From: Aminobacter niigataensis | GTDB lineage: Bacteria; Pseudomonadota; Alphaproteobacteria; Rhizobiales; Rhizobiaceae | Assembly (NCBI RefSeq): GCF_014200015.1 | Contig: NZ_JACHOT010000005.1 | Coordinates: 62,001 to 126,000 of the forward strand | Reading direction: 5' to 3' | DNA: 64,000 nt | Shown: piece after piece, positions 41,387 through 51,501 of the stretch | How positions within the stretch are numbered: position 1 is the stretch's first letter | Layout: each line of letters opens with the position of its first letter | Program-made: the position numbers and the translations under genes | Notes under the pieces: generated by a model | What the model was told of the DNA's origin: nothing | Seen by the model: only the letters and a program-made list of their open reading frames with translations | The model's database searches: none

Positions 41387-43031
41387 AGCAGATTTCGTAA
41401 TCGTCGGGTCCGGCTCCGCCGGCTCGGCCATGGCCTATCGCCTGTCGGAGGACGGCAAGCACTCGGTTATCGTCATCGAGTATGGCGGCACCGACTTCGG
41501 GCCCCTTATCCAGATGCCGTCCGCGCTGTCGATCCCGCTCAACATGAGCCGCTACGACTGGGGCTATTCCAGCGAACCTGAGCCGCATCTCGGCGGACGC
41601 ACGCTGGCGACCCCGCGCGGCAAGGTGCTCGGCGGCTCGTCTTCGATCAACGGCATGGTCTACGTTCGCGGCCACGCCCGCGACTTCGACCACTGGGCCG
41701 AACAGGGTGCGTCCGGCTGGGGCTATGCCGACGTGCTGCCCTACTTCAAGCGCATGGAGCATTCGAACGGCGGCGAGGACGGCTGGCGCGGCACTTCGGG
41801 GCCGCTCAACGTGCAGCGTGGCCCGCGCAGGAACCCGCTCTACCAGGCCTTCGTCGAAGCAGGCCAGCAGGCCGGCTTCGAGCTGACCGAGGACTACAAC
41901 GGCTCCAAGCAGGAAGGTTTTGGCGCCATGGAGCAGACCATCCATGGCGGGCGCCGCTGGTCGGTCGCCAACGCCTATCTGCGTCCGGCGCTGAAACGCG
42001 GAAATGTCCGTGTCGTCAATGGCTTCGCCCGGCGCGTGGTGATCGAGAATCAACGCGCCGTCGGCGTCGAGATCGAAGCGCGCAGGAAGGTCCAGGTCGT
42101 CAAGGCACGACGCGAGGTGATCGTCGCTGCGTCCTCGATCAATTCGCCGAAACTGCTGATGCTGTCGGGCATCGGCCCCGCCGAGCACCTGAAGCAACAC
42201 GGCATATCCGTCGTGGCCGACCGGCGTGGCGTCGGCCAGAATCTTCAGGACCACATGGAGCTCTACATCCAGCAGGAAGCGACCCAGCCAATCACCCTGC
42301 ATTCGGTCTTCAACCCGTTTTCCAAGGCGCTGATCGGGGCAGAATGGCTGCTGTTCAAGACCGGGCTTGGCGCCACCAACCATTTCGAGGCGGCGGCCTT
42401 CGTGCGCTCGAAAGCCGGTGTCGACTATCCCGACATCCAGTTCCACTTCCTTCCGGCAGCCGTACGCTACGACGGCAAGGCAGCTGCCAAGTCTCATGGC
42501 TTCCAGGCGCATGTCGGGCCGATGCGCTCGAAGTCGCGCGGCGCGATCACCCTGCGCTCGAGCGACCCGTGGGCCAAGCCGGAGATCCGCTTCAACTACA
42601 TGTCGCATCCCGATGACTGGGAGGACTTCCGGCACTGCATCCGCCTCACTCGCGAGATTTTCGCGCAATCGGCCTTCGATCCGTTCCGCGGCAATGAGAT
42701 TTCGCCGGGCAGCCAGGTTCAGACCGACGACGAGCTCGACGCCTTCATCCGCGAGCATTCGGAAAGCGCCTACCACCCCTGCGGCACCTGCCGCATGGGC
42801 CGCGCCGACGACCCCACGAGCGTGGTCGACCCCGAATGCCGGGTGATCGGCGTCGAGGGCCTGCGCGTCGCCGACTCCTCGATCTTCCCGCGCGTGACCA
42901 ACGGCAACCTCAACGGCCCGTCGATCATGACGGGCGAGAAGGCCGCCGACCACATCCTAGGCCGTACGCCGCTTGCGCCGTCGAACCAGGAGCCGTGGAT
43001 CAATCCGCGCTGGCAGGTCTCGGACAGATAG
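41379..43031 (+). CDS. betA: Choline dehydrogenase
   Basis: A 550-residue FAD-dependent GMC oxidoreductase converting choline to betaine aldehyde at the membrane. The FAD motif is [23 protein letters not shown] signature 1 is [20 protein letters not shown]; signature 2 is [18 protein letters not shown]. The catalytic His region is [13 protein letters not shown] and the C-terminal [20 protein letters not shown] is typical of BetA. It begins inside the end of the frameshifted dehydratase. Confidence 0.93.
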   Translation: MLEADFVIVGSGSAGSAMAYRLSEDGKHSVIVIEYGGTDFGPLIQMPSALSIPLNMSRYDWGYSSEPEPHLGGRTLATPRGKVLGGSSSINGMVYVRGHARDFDHWAEQGASGWGYADVLPYFKRMEHSNGGEDGWRGTSGPLNVQRGPRRNPLYQAFVEAGQQAGFELTEDYNGSKQEGFGAMEQTIHGGRRWSVANAYLRPALKRGNVRVVNGFARRVVIENQRAVGVEIEARRKVQVVKARREVIVAASSINSPKLLMLSGIGPAEHLKQHGISVVADRRGVGQNLQDHMELYIQQEATQPITLHSVFNPFSKALIGAEWLLFKTGLGATNHFEAAAFVRSKAGVDYPDIQFHFLPAAVRYDGKAAAKSHGFQAHVGPMRSKSRGAITLRSSDPWAKPEIRFNYMSHPDDWEDFRHCIRLTREIFAQSAFDPFRGNEISPGSQVQTDDELDAFIREHSESAYHPCGTCRMGRADDPTSVVDPECRVIGVEGLRVADSSIFPRVTNGNLNGPSIMTGEKAADHILGRTPLAPSNQEPWINPRWQVSDR

Positions 43032-43083
43032 AGCATCATCCGGCCAACACGCCAGACACTGAAAATACAACTGGAGCAATCGC

Positions 43084-44547
43084 ATGCGCGCCCAGCCCAA
43101 AGCCTCGCATTATGTCAACGGCCGCTACATCGACGACGAGCGTGGGGCACCAATCCCGGTCATCTATCCGGCCACCGGCGAAGCGGTCGCCTCGCTGCAC
43201 TCGGCCACAGCCAACGTCGTCGAGCTGGCCGTCGAGGCCGCACGCGAGGCGCAGCCGGCGTGGGCGCGGCTGAAGCCGGTCGAGCGCGGCCGCATCCTGC
43301 GCCGCGCCTCTGACATCCTGCGCGCCCGCAACGAGGAACTGTCGCGGATGGAGACCCTCGACACCGGCAAGGCGATCCAGGAGACGCTTGTCGCCGACGC
43401 GGCATCCGCCGCCGACTGCCTCGAATTCTTCGCCGGCGCGATCGCCGCCTTCAACGGCGACTATGTCGATCTCGGCGGCCCCTTCGCCTACACCAAGCGC
43501 GAAGCGCTCGGCGTCTGCGTCGGCATCGGCGCCTGGAACTACCCCATCCAGATCGCCGGATGGAAGTCGGCGCCTGCGCTGGCCATGGGCAACGCCATGG
43601 TGTTCAAGCCCTCCGAGAACACGCCCCTTTCCGCTCTTGCGCTGGCCGAAATCTACACCGAGGCCGGCCTGCCCGACGGGCTGTTCAACGTGGTCCAGGG
43701 CTATGGCGACGTCGGCGCTGCCCTCGCCGCGCATCCTGTCGTTGACAAGATTTCGCTCACCGGCTCGGTGCCCACCGGCAAGAAGGTGCTGGCGCTCGCC
43801 GGCTCGCACATGAAGCACGCCACGATGGAACTCGGCGGCAAGTCGCCGATCATCGTCTTCGACGACGCCGACCTCGAAAACGCCATCGGCGGCGCCATGC
43901 TCGGCAATTTCTATTCGACCGGCCAGGTCTGCTCCAACGGCACCCGCGTCTTTGTCCAGAAAGGCCTGCACGACCGTTTCGTCGAACGCCTGGTCGAGCG
44001 CACCAAGGCGATCCGTATCGGCGATCCGCTCGATCCCGAAACCCAGATGGGCCCGCTGGTCAGCAAGGCCCAGCACGACAAGGTTTTGGACTACATCGCC
44101 ATCGGCAAAAGCGAGGGTGCCGAACTGCGCTGCGGCGGCGGCACGCCTTCACTCCAGGGTTTCGAGGGCGGCTTCTTCGTCGAGCCGACCGTGTTCAGCG
44201 GCGTCACCGATAACATGCGCATCGCCCGCGAGGAAATCTTCGGCCCGGTCATGAGCGTGCTGTCCTTCGACAGCGAGGAAGAGGCAATCGCACGCGCCAA
44301 CGACACCGAGTTCGGCCTGGCCGCCGGCGTGTTCACCAAGGACATAACCCGCGGCCATCGCGTCGTCGGCGAACTCAAGGCCGGCACCTGCTGGATCAAC
44401 GCCTACAATTTGACGCCGGTCGAAATCCCCTTTGGCGGCGCGAGGCAATCGGGCATCGGACGCGAGAATTCGCTCGCCGCGCTCCAGCACTATTCCCAGC
44501 TCAAGTCGGTCTATGTCGAGACCGGCGACGTCGCGAGCCCCTACTGA
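43084..44547 (+). CDS. betB: Betaine aldehyde dehydrogenase
   Basis: A 487-residue NAD(P)-dependent aldehyde dehydrogenase making glycine betaine, an osmoprotectant. The catalytic Glu is in [20 protein letters not shown], the catalytic Cys in [19 protein letters not shown]; the [19 protein letters not shown] and [17 protein letters not shown] segments are typical of BetB. Last gene of the cluster, 52 bases after betA, followed by a strong terminator. The order betI-betC-x-betA-betB differs from the betICBA order of Sinorhizobium. Confidence 0.93.
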   Translation: MRAQPKASHYVNGRYIDDERGAPIPVIYPATGEAVASLHSATANVVELAVEAAREAQPAWARLKPVERGRILRRASDILRARNEELSRMETLDTGKAIQETLVADAASAADCLEFFAGAIAAFNGDYVDLGGPFAYTKREALGVCVGIGAWNYPIQIAGWKSAPALAMGNAMVFKPSENTPLSALALAEIYTEAGLPDGLFNVVQGYGDVGAALAAHPVVDKISLTGSVPTGKKVLALAGSHMKHATMELGGKSPIIVFDDADLENAIGGAMLGNFYSTGQVCSNGTRVFVQKGLHDRFVERLVERTKAIRIGDPLDPETQMGPLVSKAQHDKVLDYIAIGKSEGAELRCGGGTPSLQGFEGGFFVEPTVFSGVTDNMRIAREEIFGPVMSVLSFDSEEEAIARANDTEFGLAAGVFTKDITRGHRVVGELKAGTCWINAYNLTPVEIPFGGARQSGIGRENSLAALQHYSQLKSVYVETGDVASPY

Positions 44548-44570
44548 ACGGCATCGCCTGGAAAGCAAAA

Positions 44571-44594
44571 GCCGGCCAATTGGCCGGCTTTTTT
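44571..44594. terminator. Intrinsic terminator between betB and the GDP-mannose genes
   Basis: GCCGGCC-AATT-GGCCGGC (44571-44588), preceded by AAAA and followed by six T. It lies between the convergent betB and guanylyltransferase stops and can act in both directions. Confidence 0.92.
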
Positions 44595-44607
44595 GTTTTG
44601 GAAGACG

Positions 44608-46854
44608 TTAGTGTGCGACGTCCTCGGTCTTGTCGAGATATTGCGTCAGCGCCGTCACCAGGTGGTAGAAGATGCTCGCCGGCACCTCCTTGGCCAGCGA
44701 ACGGCCGTGCTCGTCGATCTGGTCGATCCACAAGCCTTGCGGCGCGGGGTCTATATGCCAGCGAAATAGGCGGCCGACGCGCGCCTCGATCTCCGGCTTG
44801 AGGTCAGGACCGCCCGTGCCGTCGAGCGCCACCGCAGCCTTGATGGCTTCGGTCTGCGGCCAGCTGCGCGAGACGCGGTCCAGGGGCAGGCCCTGGCGGG
44901 AGACCGCGCCATAGGCCAATCCGGTGGCGCGGTTGAGCCCGTTAGCGACCGCCGAGGCGTAAAGCTTGCGCCCGAAGGCAACCAGGTCCTTCTGGCCGCT
45001 CTTGTCGGCAAAGTCGACCAGCAGCGAGGCCCACTCGAAATGGTGGCCGGGCTCGGTCCACTGCCCCTTCTCGCCAGGCGTCGGATGCCAGTCGCGGTCA
45101 AAGAACTCGCCCAGCGTCCAGCTGTCCACCTCGAAGAAGTGACTGCGGAACAGGTCGATGATTCGGGCCGCCCTGCGCAGATAGGCCCGATCGCCGGTCA
45201 CCGCATGCCAGGCGAGGAACGCTTCCAGCAGATGCATGTGCGGGTTTGAGCGCCGCACCCCCTCGCCATCAGGGCTTTCCATGAAGCCCGTCATGCGCTC
45301 GTCCTCGAGGTGCTTGTCGAGGAAGGCGAATGTTTCAGTAGCCAGGCTCAGCGCTTCGGCGTTGCCGGAGCGATGGGCGTGCGCCAGCGCCAGCAGCACG
45401 CAGGCGTGGTCGTAGGCATCCTCGACCGGATCGACGACACTGCCATCGGGGTTGAGCGCACGCACCCAGCCGCCGCGGTCGGTGCGGCCCTTGTCGGCCA
45501 TGAAGCGTATGCCATGGTCGATCAGCGCATCGGCCCTGCCGTCCCAGCCACGCTGCTTGGCGACTGCAAAGGCATAGACCTGGCGCGCCATGGTGCGCAT
45601 GCGCTTCGGTTTCGCCAGCGGCCTTGCGTCGAAGCCCAGGGCCTCGTGAAAACCGCCGAACTGCTCATCCAACCCCGCTGTAGACCATAGCGGCAGCGTC
45701 TCTTCCATCAGCCAGTGCTGAACCCGTCGGCGCCAGGCGCCATTCACCTGCACGCGGCCATGGGCGGGCGTGAATTTCGTCTCCAGACGCCCGCTCTTTT
45801 CAAGCTGCTCGACGATCTTCTTGACGTTCTGGCTGTGGCTGACCGGCGCCACGAAGGTCGCGTCCGATGTGGAGACGATGGCTACGCCCTTGAGGCCGAT
45901 GGCTGAGAGCAGCCGCCCCTCGCCGCGCAGGTAGGAATTCTCGCAGTCGATGGCGACGACGTCGCCGACGATGACGTTGCCGTCCTTGTCGGAGGGGCTG
46001 ACATCGAGCAGCGATTGCCATGAGCCGAGATCGTTCCAGCGGAAGCTCGCAGGCACCATGGCGATGCCGCTGACGCGCTCCATGATGGCGTAGTCGATCG
46101 AGTTGGACGGTATGTCCTGATACAGATCCAGCGGCATGTAGACGCCTGATAGGTCGATCGTAGCTGACTTGAACGCCGCCTCTGCCTTCTGCCAGATTTC
46201 GGGCTGGTGCTTGAGGAAGGCATCGCGCATGGCGCTCGCCTTGAACAGGAAAATACCGGCATTCCAGAAGAAGTTGCCGGCTGCGAGATAGGCCTCGGCG
46301 GTCTTGAGGTCCGGCTTCTCGACGAAGCGGGTGACGTCGGAAATGCCACCGGCTTCCACGCCGGCCTCGATATAGCCATAGCCCGTCTCTGGCGCAGTCG
46401 GGCGAATGCCGAAAACGACCATGCGGCCGGCCGATGCAGCCGGCACGCCGTGCTCGACGGTGTCCCAGAACTGGCGTTGCGTCGAAATCTCGTGGTCCGA
46501 CGGAACGACCAATACGATGCCGTCGCCGTAGTCCTTGAGCGTCTGCAGTGTTGCGATTGCCACGGCGGCTGCCGTGTTGCGTCCGGTCGGCTCGAAGATC
46601 GCCCCGCCGCCGGAAAGGTCGATTGCGGCAAGGTCGGCACGCACGCGCGCGGCATGGCGCTCGGACGCGATCAGATAGATCGGCGTTTCGCCCACATCGC
46701 GCGCGGCGAGCCGCTTCAGCGTCTTGACCAGCATCGAGCCGTCGCCCGACAGGTCGTGGAACTGCTTGGGGTTGTCCTCGCGCGACAGCGGCCAGAGCCT
46801 GGAGCCGACGCCGCCGCTCATGACAAAACTGACGATTCTCTCAGCCATGCCCAC
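44608..46854 (-). CDS. Mannose-1-phosphate guanylyltransferase fused to an AGE-family isomerase domain
   Basis: A 748-residue two-domain enzyme. Residues 1-350 are a GDP-mannose pyrophosphorylase: FVMSGGVGSRLWPLSREDNP, VPSDHEIS, FVEKPDLKTAEAYLAAGNFF and FRWNDLGSWQSLLDVSPSD. Residues 370-745 are an (alpha/alpha)6 barrel of the N-acylglucosamine 2-epimerase/mannose isomerase family, with RQVYAFAVAKQRGWDG, DHACVLLALAHAHRSGNAEA and TEPGHHFEWASLLVDF. Usual type II enzymes carry a cupin isomerase at that place; here the AGE domain seems to replace it. It lies 3 bases downstream of the phosphomannomutase gene, so fructose-6-P to GDP-mannose could be run by these two proteins (inference). Confidence 0.88.
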   Translation of the reverse strand: MGMAERIVSFVMSGGVGSRLWPLSREDNPKQFHDLSGDGSMLVKTLKRLAARDVGETPIYLIASERHAARVRADLAAIDLSGGGAIFEPTGRNTAAAVAIATLQTLKDYGDGIVLVVPSDHEISTQRQFWDTVEHGVPAASAGRMVVFGIRPTAPETGYGYIEAGVEAGGISDVTRFVEKPDLKTAEAYLAAGNFFWNAGIFLFKASAMRDAFLKHQPEIWQKAEAAFKSATIDLSGVYMPLDLYQDIPSNSIDYAIMERVSGIAMVPASFRWNDLGSWQSLLDVSPSDKDGNVIVGDVVAIDCENSYLRGEGRLLSAIGLKGVAIVSTSDATFVAPVSHSQNVKKIVEQLEKSGRLETKFTPAHGRVQVNGAWRRRVQHWLMEETLPLWSTAGLDEQFGGFHEALGFDARPLAKPKRMRTMARQVYAFAVAKQRGWDGRADALIDHGIRFMADKGRTDRGGWVRALNPDGSVVDPVEDAYDHACVLLALAHAHRSGNAEALSLATETFAFLDKHLEDERMTGFMESPDGEGVRRSNPHMHLLEAFLAWHAVTGDRAYLRRAARIIDLFRSHFFEVDSWTLGEFFDRDWHPTPGEKGQWTEPGHHFEWASLLVDFADKSGQKDLVAFGRKLYASAVANGLNRATGLAYGAVSRQGLPLDRVSRSWPQTEAIKAAVALDGTGGPDLKPEIEARVGRLFRWHIDPAPQGLWIDQIDEHGRSLAKEVPASIFYHLVTALTQYLDKTEDVAH

Positions 46855-46857
46855 TCC

Positions 46858-48378
46858 TCAGAATGTCTGGTTGTAGGCGCCGACAGACGGATTGCGCCGT
46901 AAAACGGCGTCGACGCCCTCAAACATCTCACGCCGCCTTTCGGACGATACCGGGCTTTCCACCACCACGACCAATTCCGGCTTGTTGGAGGAAGCGCGAA
47001 CCAGCCCCCAGGTGCCATCCTCGGCCACCACGCGCACGCCGTTGACGGTGATCAGGTCGATGATCTTCTGGCCCGCGAAAATTTCGCCATTACGCTGCAT
47101 CGCCTCGAAATCGGCGACGACCTTGTCGACGACGCCGTATTTCAGCTCGTCATCGCAATGCGGCGACATGGTCGGCGTGCCATAGGTCAGCGGCAGCGCC
47201 CGGTAGAGATCGGCCATCGACTTGCCGGGGTTGCGGTCGAGCATCTGGCACACGGCAATTGCGGTGACGATGCCGTCGTCATAGCCACGGCCGATCGGCG
47301 GATTGAAGAAGAAATGGCCTGATTTCTCGAAGCCGGCGATAGCGCCCAACTCGGCAACCCGGCGCTTGAGATAGGAATGGCCGGTCTTCCAGTAGTCCGT
47401 CCTGGCGCCATTGGCAGCCAGCACCTTGTCGGTGTTGAACAGGCCGGTCGACTTCACATCGACGACGAAGGTGGAATTCGGATACAGCGCCGAGATATCG
47501 CGCGCGAGCATCACGCCGACCTTGTCGGCGAAGATCTCGCTGCCTTCGTTGTCGACGACGCCGCAACGGTCGCCGTCCCCGTCGAAGCCTAGTCCGACGT
47601 CGGCGCCGGTCTCCAGAACTTTGTCGCGGATGGCATGCAGCATCTGCATGTCTTCGGGGTTGGGATTGTAGCGCGGGAAAGAATGATCCAGTTCAACGTC
47701 GAGCGGGATGACCTCGCAGCCGATCCGTTCCAGTGCTTCGGGTGCGAATGCGCCCGCAGTGCCATTGCCGCAGGCGGCAACGACCCGGAGCTTGCGGGTG
47801 ATCCGTTTTCCGGCGACGAGATCGTCGAGATAGGTCCTGCGGAAATCCGAGACGAATTCGTAGGAGCCGCCACCGACCAGCTCGAACTCGCCGTTGAGCA
47901 CGATTTCCTTGAGCGCCGTCATTTCGTCTGGCCCGAAGGTCAGCGGCCGCTGCGCGCCCATCTTCACGCCCGTCCAGCCGTTTTCGTTGTGGGAGGCGGT
48001 CACCATCGCGACGGAAGGAGTGTCGAGCGCGAACTGGGCGAAATAAGCCATGGGCGAAAGCGCCAGCCCGATGTCCTTGACCCGTGCGCCCGCTGCCATC
48101 ATCCCGGAAACCAGCGCCAGCTTGATGGCCATCGAATAGGAGCGGAAGTCGTGGCCGGTGACGATATCGGGACCGGCGCCCAGGCGACGAATCAACGTGC
48201 CGATACCCATGCCGAGCGCCTGCACGCCGATCAGGTTGAGCTCTGGCTCCTTGGGCGAACTTGGATGCCCGAACCACCAGCGCGCGTCGTATTCGCGGAA
48301 ACCCGTCGGCTTTACCAGCGCGCGCGTCTCGAATTCGAACGTATTGGGCGCCACGTGGCCGACTGGCTTGATGTTCAC
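46858..48378 (-). CDS. Phosphomannomutase/phosphoglucomutase (NoeK-like)
   Basis: A 506-residue alpha-D-phosphohexomutase interconverting mannose 6- and 1-phosphate. The phosphoserine loop is VAMVTASHNENGWTGVKMGA; the metal loop is DVGLGFDGDGDRCGVVDNEG; the sugar-specificity region is FEKSGHFFFNPPIGRGYDDG; and the phosphate-binding end is WGLVRASSNKPELVVVVES. It resembles rhizobial NoeK/ManB-type enzymes. With the adjacent guanylyltransferase fusion it supplies GDP-mannose for polysaccharide, LPS or, in nodulating relatives, fucosylated Nod factors. Confidence 0.9.
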   Translation of the reverse strand: MNIKPVGHVAPNTFEFETRALVKPTGFREYDARWWFGHPSSPKEPELNLIGVQALGMGIGTLIRRLGAGPDIVTGHDFRSYSMAIKLALVSGMMAAGARVKDIGLALSPMAYFAQFALDTPSVAMVTASHNENGWTGVKMGAQRPLTFGPDEMTALKEIVLNGEFELVGGGSYEFVSDFRRTYLDDLVAGKRITRKLRVVAACGNGTAGAFAPEALERIGCEVIPLDVELDHSFPRYNPNPEDMQMLHAIRDKVLETGADVGLGFDGDGDRCGVVDNEGSEIFADKVGVMLARDISALYPNSTFVVDVKSTGLFNTDKVLAANGARTDYWKTGHSYLKRRVAELGAIAGFEKSGHFFFNPPIGRGYDDGIVTAIAVCQMLDRNPGKSMADLYRALPLTYGTPTMSPHCDDELKYGVVDKVVADFEAMQRNGEIFAGQKIIDLITVNGVRVVAEDGTWGLVRASSNKPELVVVVESPVSSERRREMFEGVDAVLRRNPSVGAYNQTF

Positions 48379-48585
48379 AACGTCACTCCGGGCATTCGCA
48401 AAGATTTACGAACCGATTGTTTTCCGAACGGTTTATCGCAAGATTGGAGCACTGTCCTCACCTGCAGCACAGGAACAAAGCCAAAAAAGCTCAATAAGAT
48501 AACTCGCTTGCGAAAAATTACGCCAGCCAATCCTTTGGCGCTTGCAGGAAGCAGAAGCGGCGGCTATAAGCCCGCCGACTGGTCA

Positions 48586-48662
48586 CGGAGTGTAGCGCAG
48601 CCTGGTAGCGCACATCGTTCGGGACGATGGGGTCGCAGGTTCAAATCCTGCCACTCCGACCA
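48586..48662 (+). tRNA. tRNA-Pro (anticodon CGG)
   Basis: A 77-base cloverleaf with encoded CCA. The acceptor stem is CGGAGTG with CACTCCG, the discriminator A. The anticodon arm is CATCG-TTCGGGA-CGATG, giving anticodon CGG, which reads CCG. The T arm contains GGTTCAAATCC. No rhizobial integrase or att repeat is seen next to it. Confidence 0.95.
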
Positions 48663-49143
48663 GAAAAATCCCGACATCTCAATCCATTAGGCTTTGGCGG
48701 CGCTCCGGCGCTGGCTCATGCGCTCTACAACCGGACGCCCTCCCGTTGCTGCTGCGGGCCGCTCGCCACAAGTAAGCCACTTTGCCTCGCCTGCATCGAT
48801 ACAGATACTGTTGTCACGGGCCATCCTTTGCTTGATCAAGCTGGCGTGTCAACTTCCCACCTCATCGCACAACCTGATATCGCAACTAAATTCACGCATA
48901 GATTGCAGAAGATTTGATATGAATTCTTAGCCATGGATATATTCATTCTTGAGTATCATCCATCCTGGATCATCACATTAGCAAATCGATAATCTTCTAC
49001 GGCCATTCTGCTGCTGATCTTGATCTTCTCCACAGCGTGAGAAGAAAAGATCTTGGCTATCGCCAAACAGGTGGCATATGGAATATCATAATTACTTTGC
49101 ATACAAACAATATTCTCGTGAGATTCAAGCTTCTCAAAGACGC
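48663..49143. other. AT-rich intergenic stretch without supported gene
   Basis: From the tRNA to the TadE-like start the DNA becomes distinctly AT-richer, mainly 48890-49140, with no convincing frame. CTTCTC-CACAGCGT-GAGAAG (49025-49044) is an inverted repeat 100 bases before the TadE start and might belong to its promoter or leader. Confidence 0.4.
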
Positions 49144-49683
49144 ATGAAGCCGAGTCCCTCTCGCCAGCGCCGCAAGCTGGGAGCAGAAGGCTCCAAGCCC
49201 TTCACCGAGTTGATCGGCTTGAAGAGCAGGCAGGACAAGATCCTGGCGCGCACCCGGCCACCTGATCGACAGACCATCATACAAGACCAATCCGGCACTT
49301 CGGCAATTGAATTTGCAATCGTCGCCCCGGTCTTCATCCTCTTGGTATTCGGGATGATCGCCTACGGCATCTATTTCGGCGCACTGCATTCCGTCCAGCA
49401 GATGGCAGCCGACGCAGCCCGCACCGCAATTGCGGGTCTTGACGAGAACGAGCGCAAGACGCTTGCGCAACGGTACATCGATCTCAACGCGGACGGTTAC
49501 GTGTTCATCGACAGGAAAAAGCTCGTCGTCGAGGTCAAGGACAGCGACAAGGACAGCGAGCAGTTCGTCGTCTCGTTGCGCTACGACGCAGGCCACCTTC
49601 CGATCTGGAACTTGCTGCCGATGCTGCCGCTACCGGAAAAGACCATCTCTCGTTCTTCGACAATTCGGGTGGGGGGCATCTGA
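49144..49683 (+). CDS. TadE-like pilus assembly protein
   Basis: A protein of about 179 residues (201 if the ATG at 49078 is used). After a basic N-terminal region it has the TadE pseudopilin signature QDQSGTSAIEFAIVAPVFIL, with the conserved Glu five residues into the hydrophobic helix, then LHSVQQMAADAARTAIAGLD. The remaining part is a periplasmic domain. TadE-type minor pseudopilins serve Flp/Tad adhesive pili. The stop abuts the TadG-like start (TGAATG), so the two are one operon; no other tad genes are in the window. The start is uncertain. Confidence 0.8.
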   Translation: MKPSPSRQRRKLGAEGSKPFTELIGLKSRQDKILARTRPPDRQTIIQDQSGTSAIEFAIVAPVFILLVFGMIAYGIYFGALHSVQQMAADAARTAIAGLDENERKTLAQRYIDLNADGYVFIDRKKLVVEVKDSDKDSEQFVVSLRYDAGHLPIWNLLPMLPLPEKTISRSSTIRVGGI

Positions 49684-51447
49684 ATGCGCACGAACATCAT
49701 GCAGAAGCTTGGCAGCTTCCGACGTTCGACCAAAGGCAACTTTGCCACGATGTTCGCCCTGAGCCTGCCGATCGGCATCGCGGCGGCCGCGTTTGCTGTC
49801 GACGAAGGCTCACTCTATGTCGAGCGCCGCGAAGCGCAGTCGATCACCGATCTGGCCGCCATCTATGCCGCGGCCAACATAGCCAAGGCCGACGCAGCGG
49901 TGCTCAAGGTTTTCGCCAACAACCGCCAGGGCGGCGTTTCCCTGGCCGGCACTTTCGACATCCAGCCGACAGGGGTCGGCTACAAGGAAGTCCGGGTCGA
50001 GAAGGGCCGATACACGCCGGACGCGATGGTCGAGGCAGGCAAACGATTCGTCGTCGATGCGACGCCCCACAATGCGGTGCGCGTAACCTACCGCAAGGAT
50101 GGCACCACCTTCTTTGCCAATCTGGTCACCGGCCAACGCAACATCGTCACCACCGCGGTCGCCAGCGCTCCCGCGGAAGCGGCCTTTTCCATCGGCTCCC
50201 GCCTTGTCAGCGTCAATACGCAGCAAAGCGCCCTGCTCAATCCGCTGTTGGGCGGACTTTTGGGAACCAACCTGTCGCTGGCGGCGATGGACTACAACGC
50301 CCTGCTGGCCACGGATGTGAACGCATTGCAGTTCATCGATGCCCTGGCAACCGAACTCAAGGTGAGCGCCGGCACCTACAATGACGTGCTGAAAGCCGAA
50401 GCGACCGTCGGCCAGATCGTGTCAGCGCTGGCGACCACGACCAAGGACAAGGATGCCGACGTGGCACTTGCCAAGCTGCTCGGCGCCAAGCTGCCCGGAT
50501 CGCTGAAGGTGCCGCTGTCGCACTACATCGACCTCGGCCAGGTCGGCAAGCTGGCCCTGGGTCACGGCGCCTCGGCGTTCGATGCCAATGTCGGCCTGAT
50601 GGAACTGATCGGTGCCGCCGCGGCAATCGCCAACGGCAAGAACCAGGTGGCGGCCAATCTCGGCGTCGGCGTTCCCGGCCTGCTGGCGGTCAAACTGGAT
50701 CTGGCAATCGGCGAGCCACCGCAAGGCGGCACCTGGTTTGCGATCGGCGAAGCGGGCAAGATCGTCCGGACCGCCCAGACGCGCCTGCAGATCGAAGCCA
50801 CGGTCGGCGGCGCCGGCGGATTGCTTGGCGGCGTCCTCGGCGCCTCGATCAAGCTGCCCGTCTATGTCGAGCTCGCCTACGCCGAGGGCCAGCTCAAGGG
50901 TGTATCCTGTCCGACCGGAAAGCCGGCCAGCGCGGTCGTCACCGTGGCAGCCAAACCCGGCATCGCCGAAGTCTGGCTCGGCCAGATCAATCCGGCCGAT
51001 CTCCGTGTCTTTACAAAAGAACCAACCGTCCACCCGGCGGAGCTCGTGAACGTCAACGCAGTCGGGCTGATCAAGGTCGAGGTCAGCGGCAGCGCGAATG
51101 TCGACATCGGCAACACCACGCCAAAGACACTCACCTTCAACAAGAACGACATCGACGACCGCACCATCAAGTCGGTGTCTTCAAGCAATCTCACTCAGTC
51201 ACTGACCAGTTCGCTGATCAAGAACCTGAACCTCAGCGTCGATGTGAGGCTGTTGGGCCTGGGGATCGGCATACTTCTGCCCTCCGATGCCGCGGTCAAG
51301 ACAGCCGTCGCCAACCTGTTGTCGGGCGTCACGGCCCCCGTCGACGGCCTGGTTTTCAACGTCCTTGCGCTGTTGGGCGTCAAGGTGGGCGAGGCCGATA
51401 TCCGCGTCCACGGCGTGTCCTGCGGCCGGTCGGTTCTGGTTCTTTAG
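49684..51447 (+). CDS. TadG-like pilus protein
   Basis: A 587-residue protein whose N-terminus RRSTKGNFATMFALSLPIGI ... AFAVDEGSLYVERREAQSIT, with a membrane helix and DLAAIYAAANIAKA, is the TadE/TadG-type Flp pilus signature. The large C-terminal part is rich in Ala, Leu, Val and Gly with repeated helix/strand blocks (LLGGLLGTNLSLAAMDYNAL, VADIGNTTPK-like segments) and few cysteines. It carries no von Willebrand domain that I can see, unlike classical TadG. It is coupled to the TadE-like gene and ends before a GC hairpin. Confidence 0.8.
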   Translation: MRTNIMQKLGSFRRSTKGNFATMFALSLPIGIAAAAFAVDEGSLYVERREAQSITDLAAIYAAANIAKADAAVLKVFANNRQGGVSLAGTFDIQPTGVGYKEVRVEKGRYTPDAMVEAGKRFVVDATPHNAVRVTYRKDGTTFFANLVTGQRNIVTTAVASAPAEAAFSIGSRLVSVNTQQSALLNPLLGGLLGTNLSLAAMDYNALLATDVNALQFIDALATELKVSAGTYNDVLKAEATVGQIVSALATTTKDKDADVALAKLLGAKLPGSLKVPLSHYIDLGQVGKLALGHGASAFDANVGLMELIGAAAAIANGKNQVAANLGVGVPGLLAVKLDLAIGEPPQGGTWFAIGEAGKIVRTAQTRLQIEATVGGAGGLLGGVLGASIKLPVYVELAYAEGQLKGVSCPTGKPASAVVTVAAKPGIAEVWLGQINPADLRVFTKEPTVHPAELVNVNAVGLIKVEVSGSANVDIGNTTPKTLTFNKNDIDDRTIKSVSSSNLTQSLTSSLIKNLNLSVDVRLLGLGIGILLPSDAAVKTAVANLLSGVTAPVDGLVFNVLALLGVKVGEADIRVHGVSCGRSVLVL

Positions 51448-51461
51448 CCAAAGGACAAAGA

Positions 51462-51485
51462 GCCTGCGGGGACAGCCCCGCAGGC
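51462..51485. terminator. Hairpin terminator between tadG-like and ABC importer genes
   Basis: GCCTGCGGGG-ACAG-CCCCGCAGGC is a perfect 10-base stem 14 bases after the TadG-like stop. A T5 run follows 10 bases later (51495-51499). It lies between convergent genes. Confidence 0.75.
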
Positions 51486-51501
51486 GGCAGGCGCTTTTTG
51501 T

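Noticed and set aside
41361-42953. Long minus-strand open frame of 530 codons
   Set aside because: It is the antisense shadow of betA, whose sequence is fully conserved on the plus strand; high GC leaves few stops in the opposite frame.
48586-49143. tRNA-Pro as an integration site for a genomic island
   Set aside because: No integrase and no repeat of the tRNA 3' end is seen; the AT-rich stretch alone is not enough.
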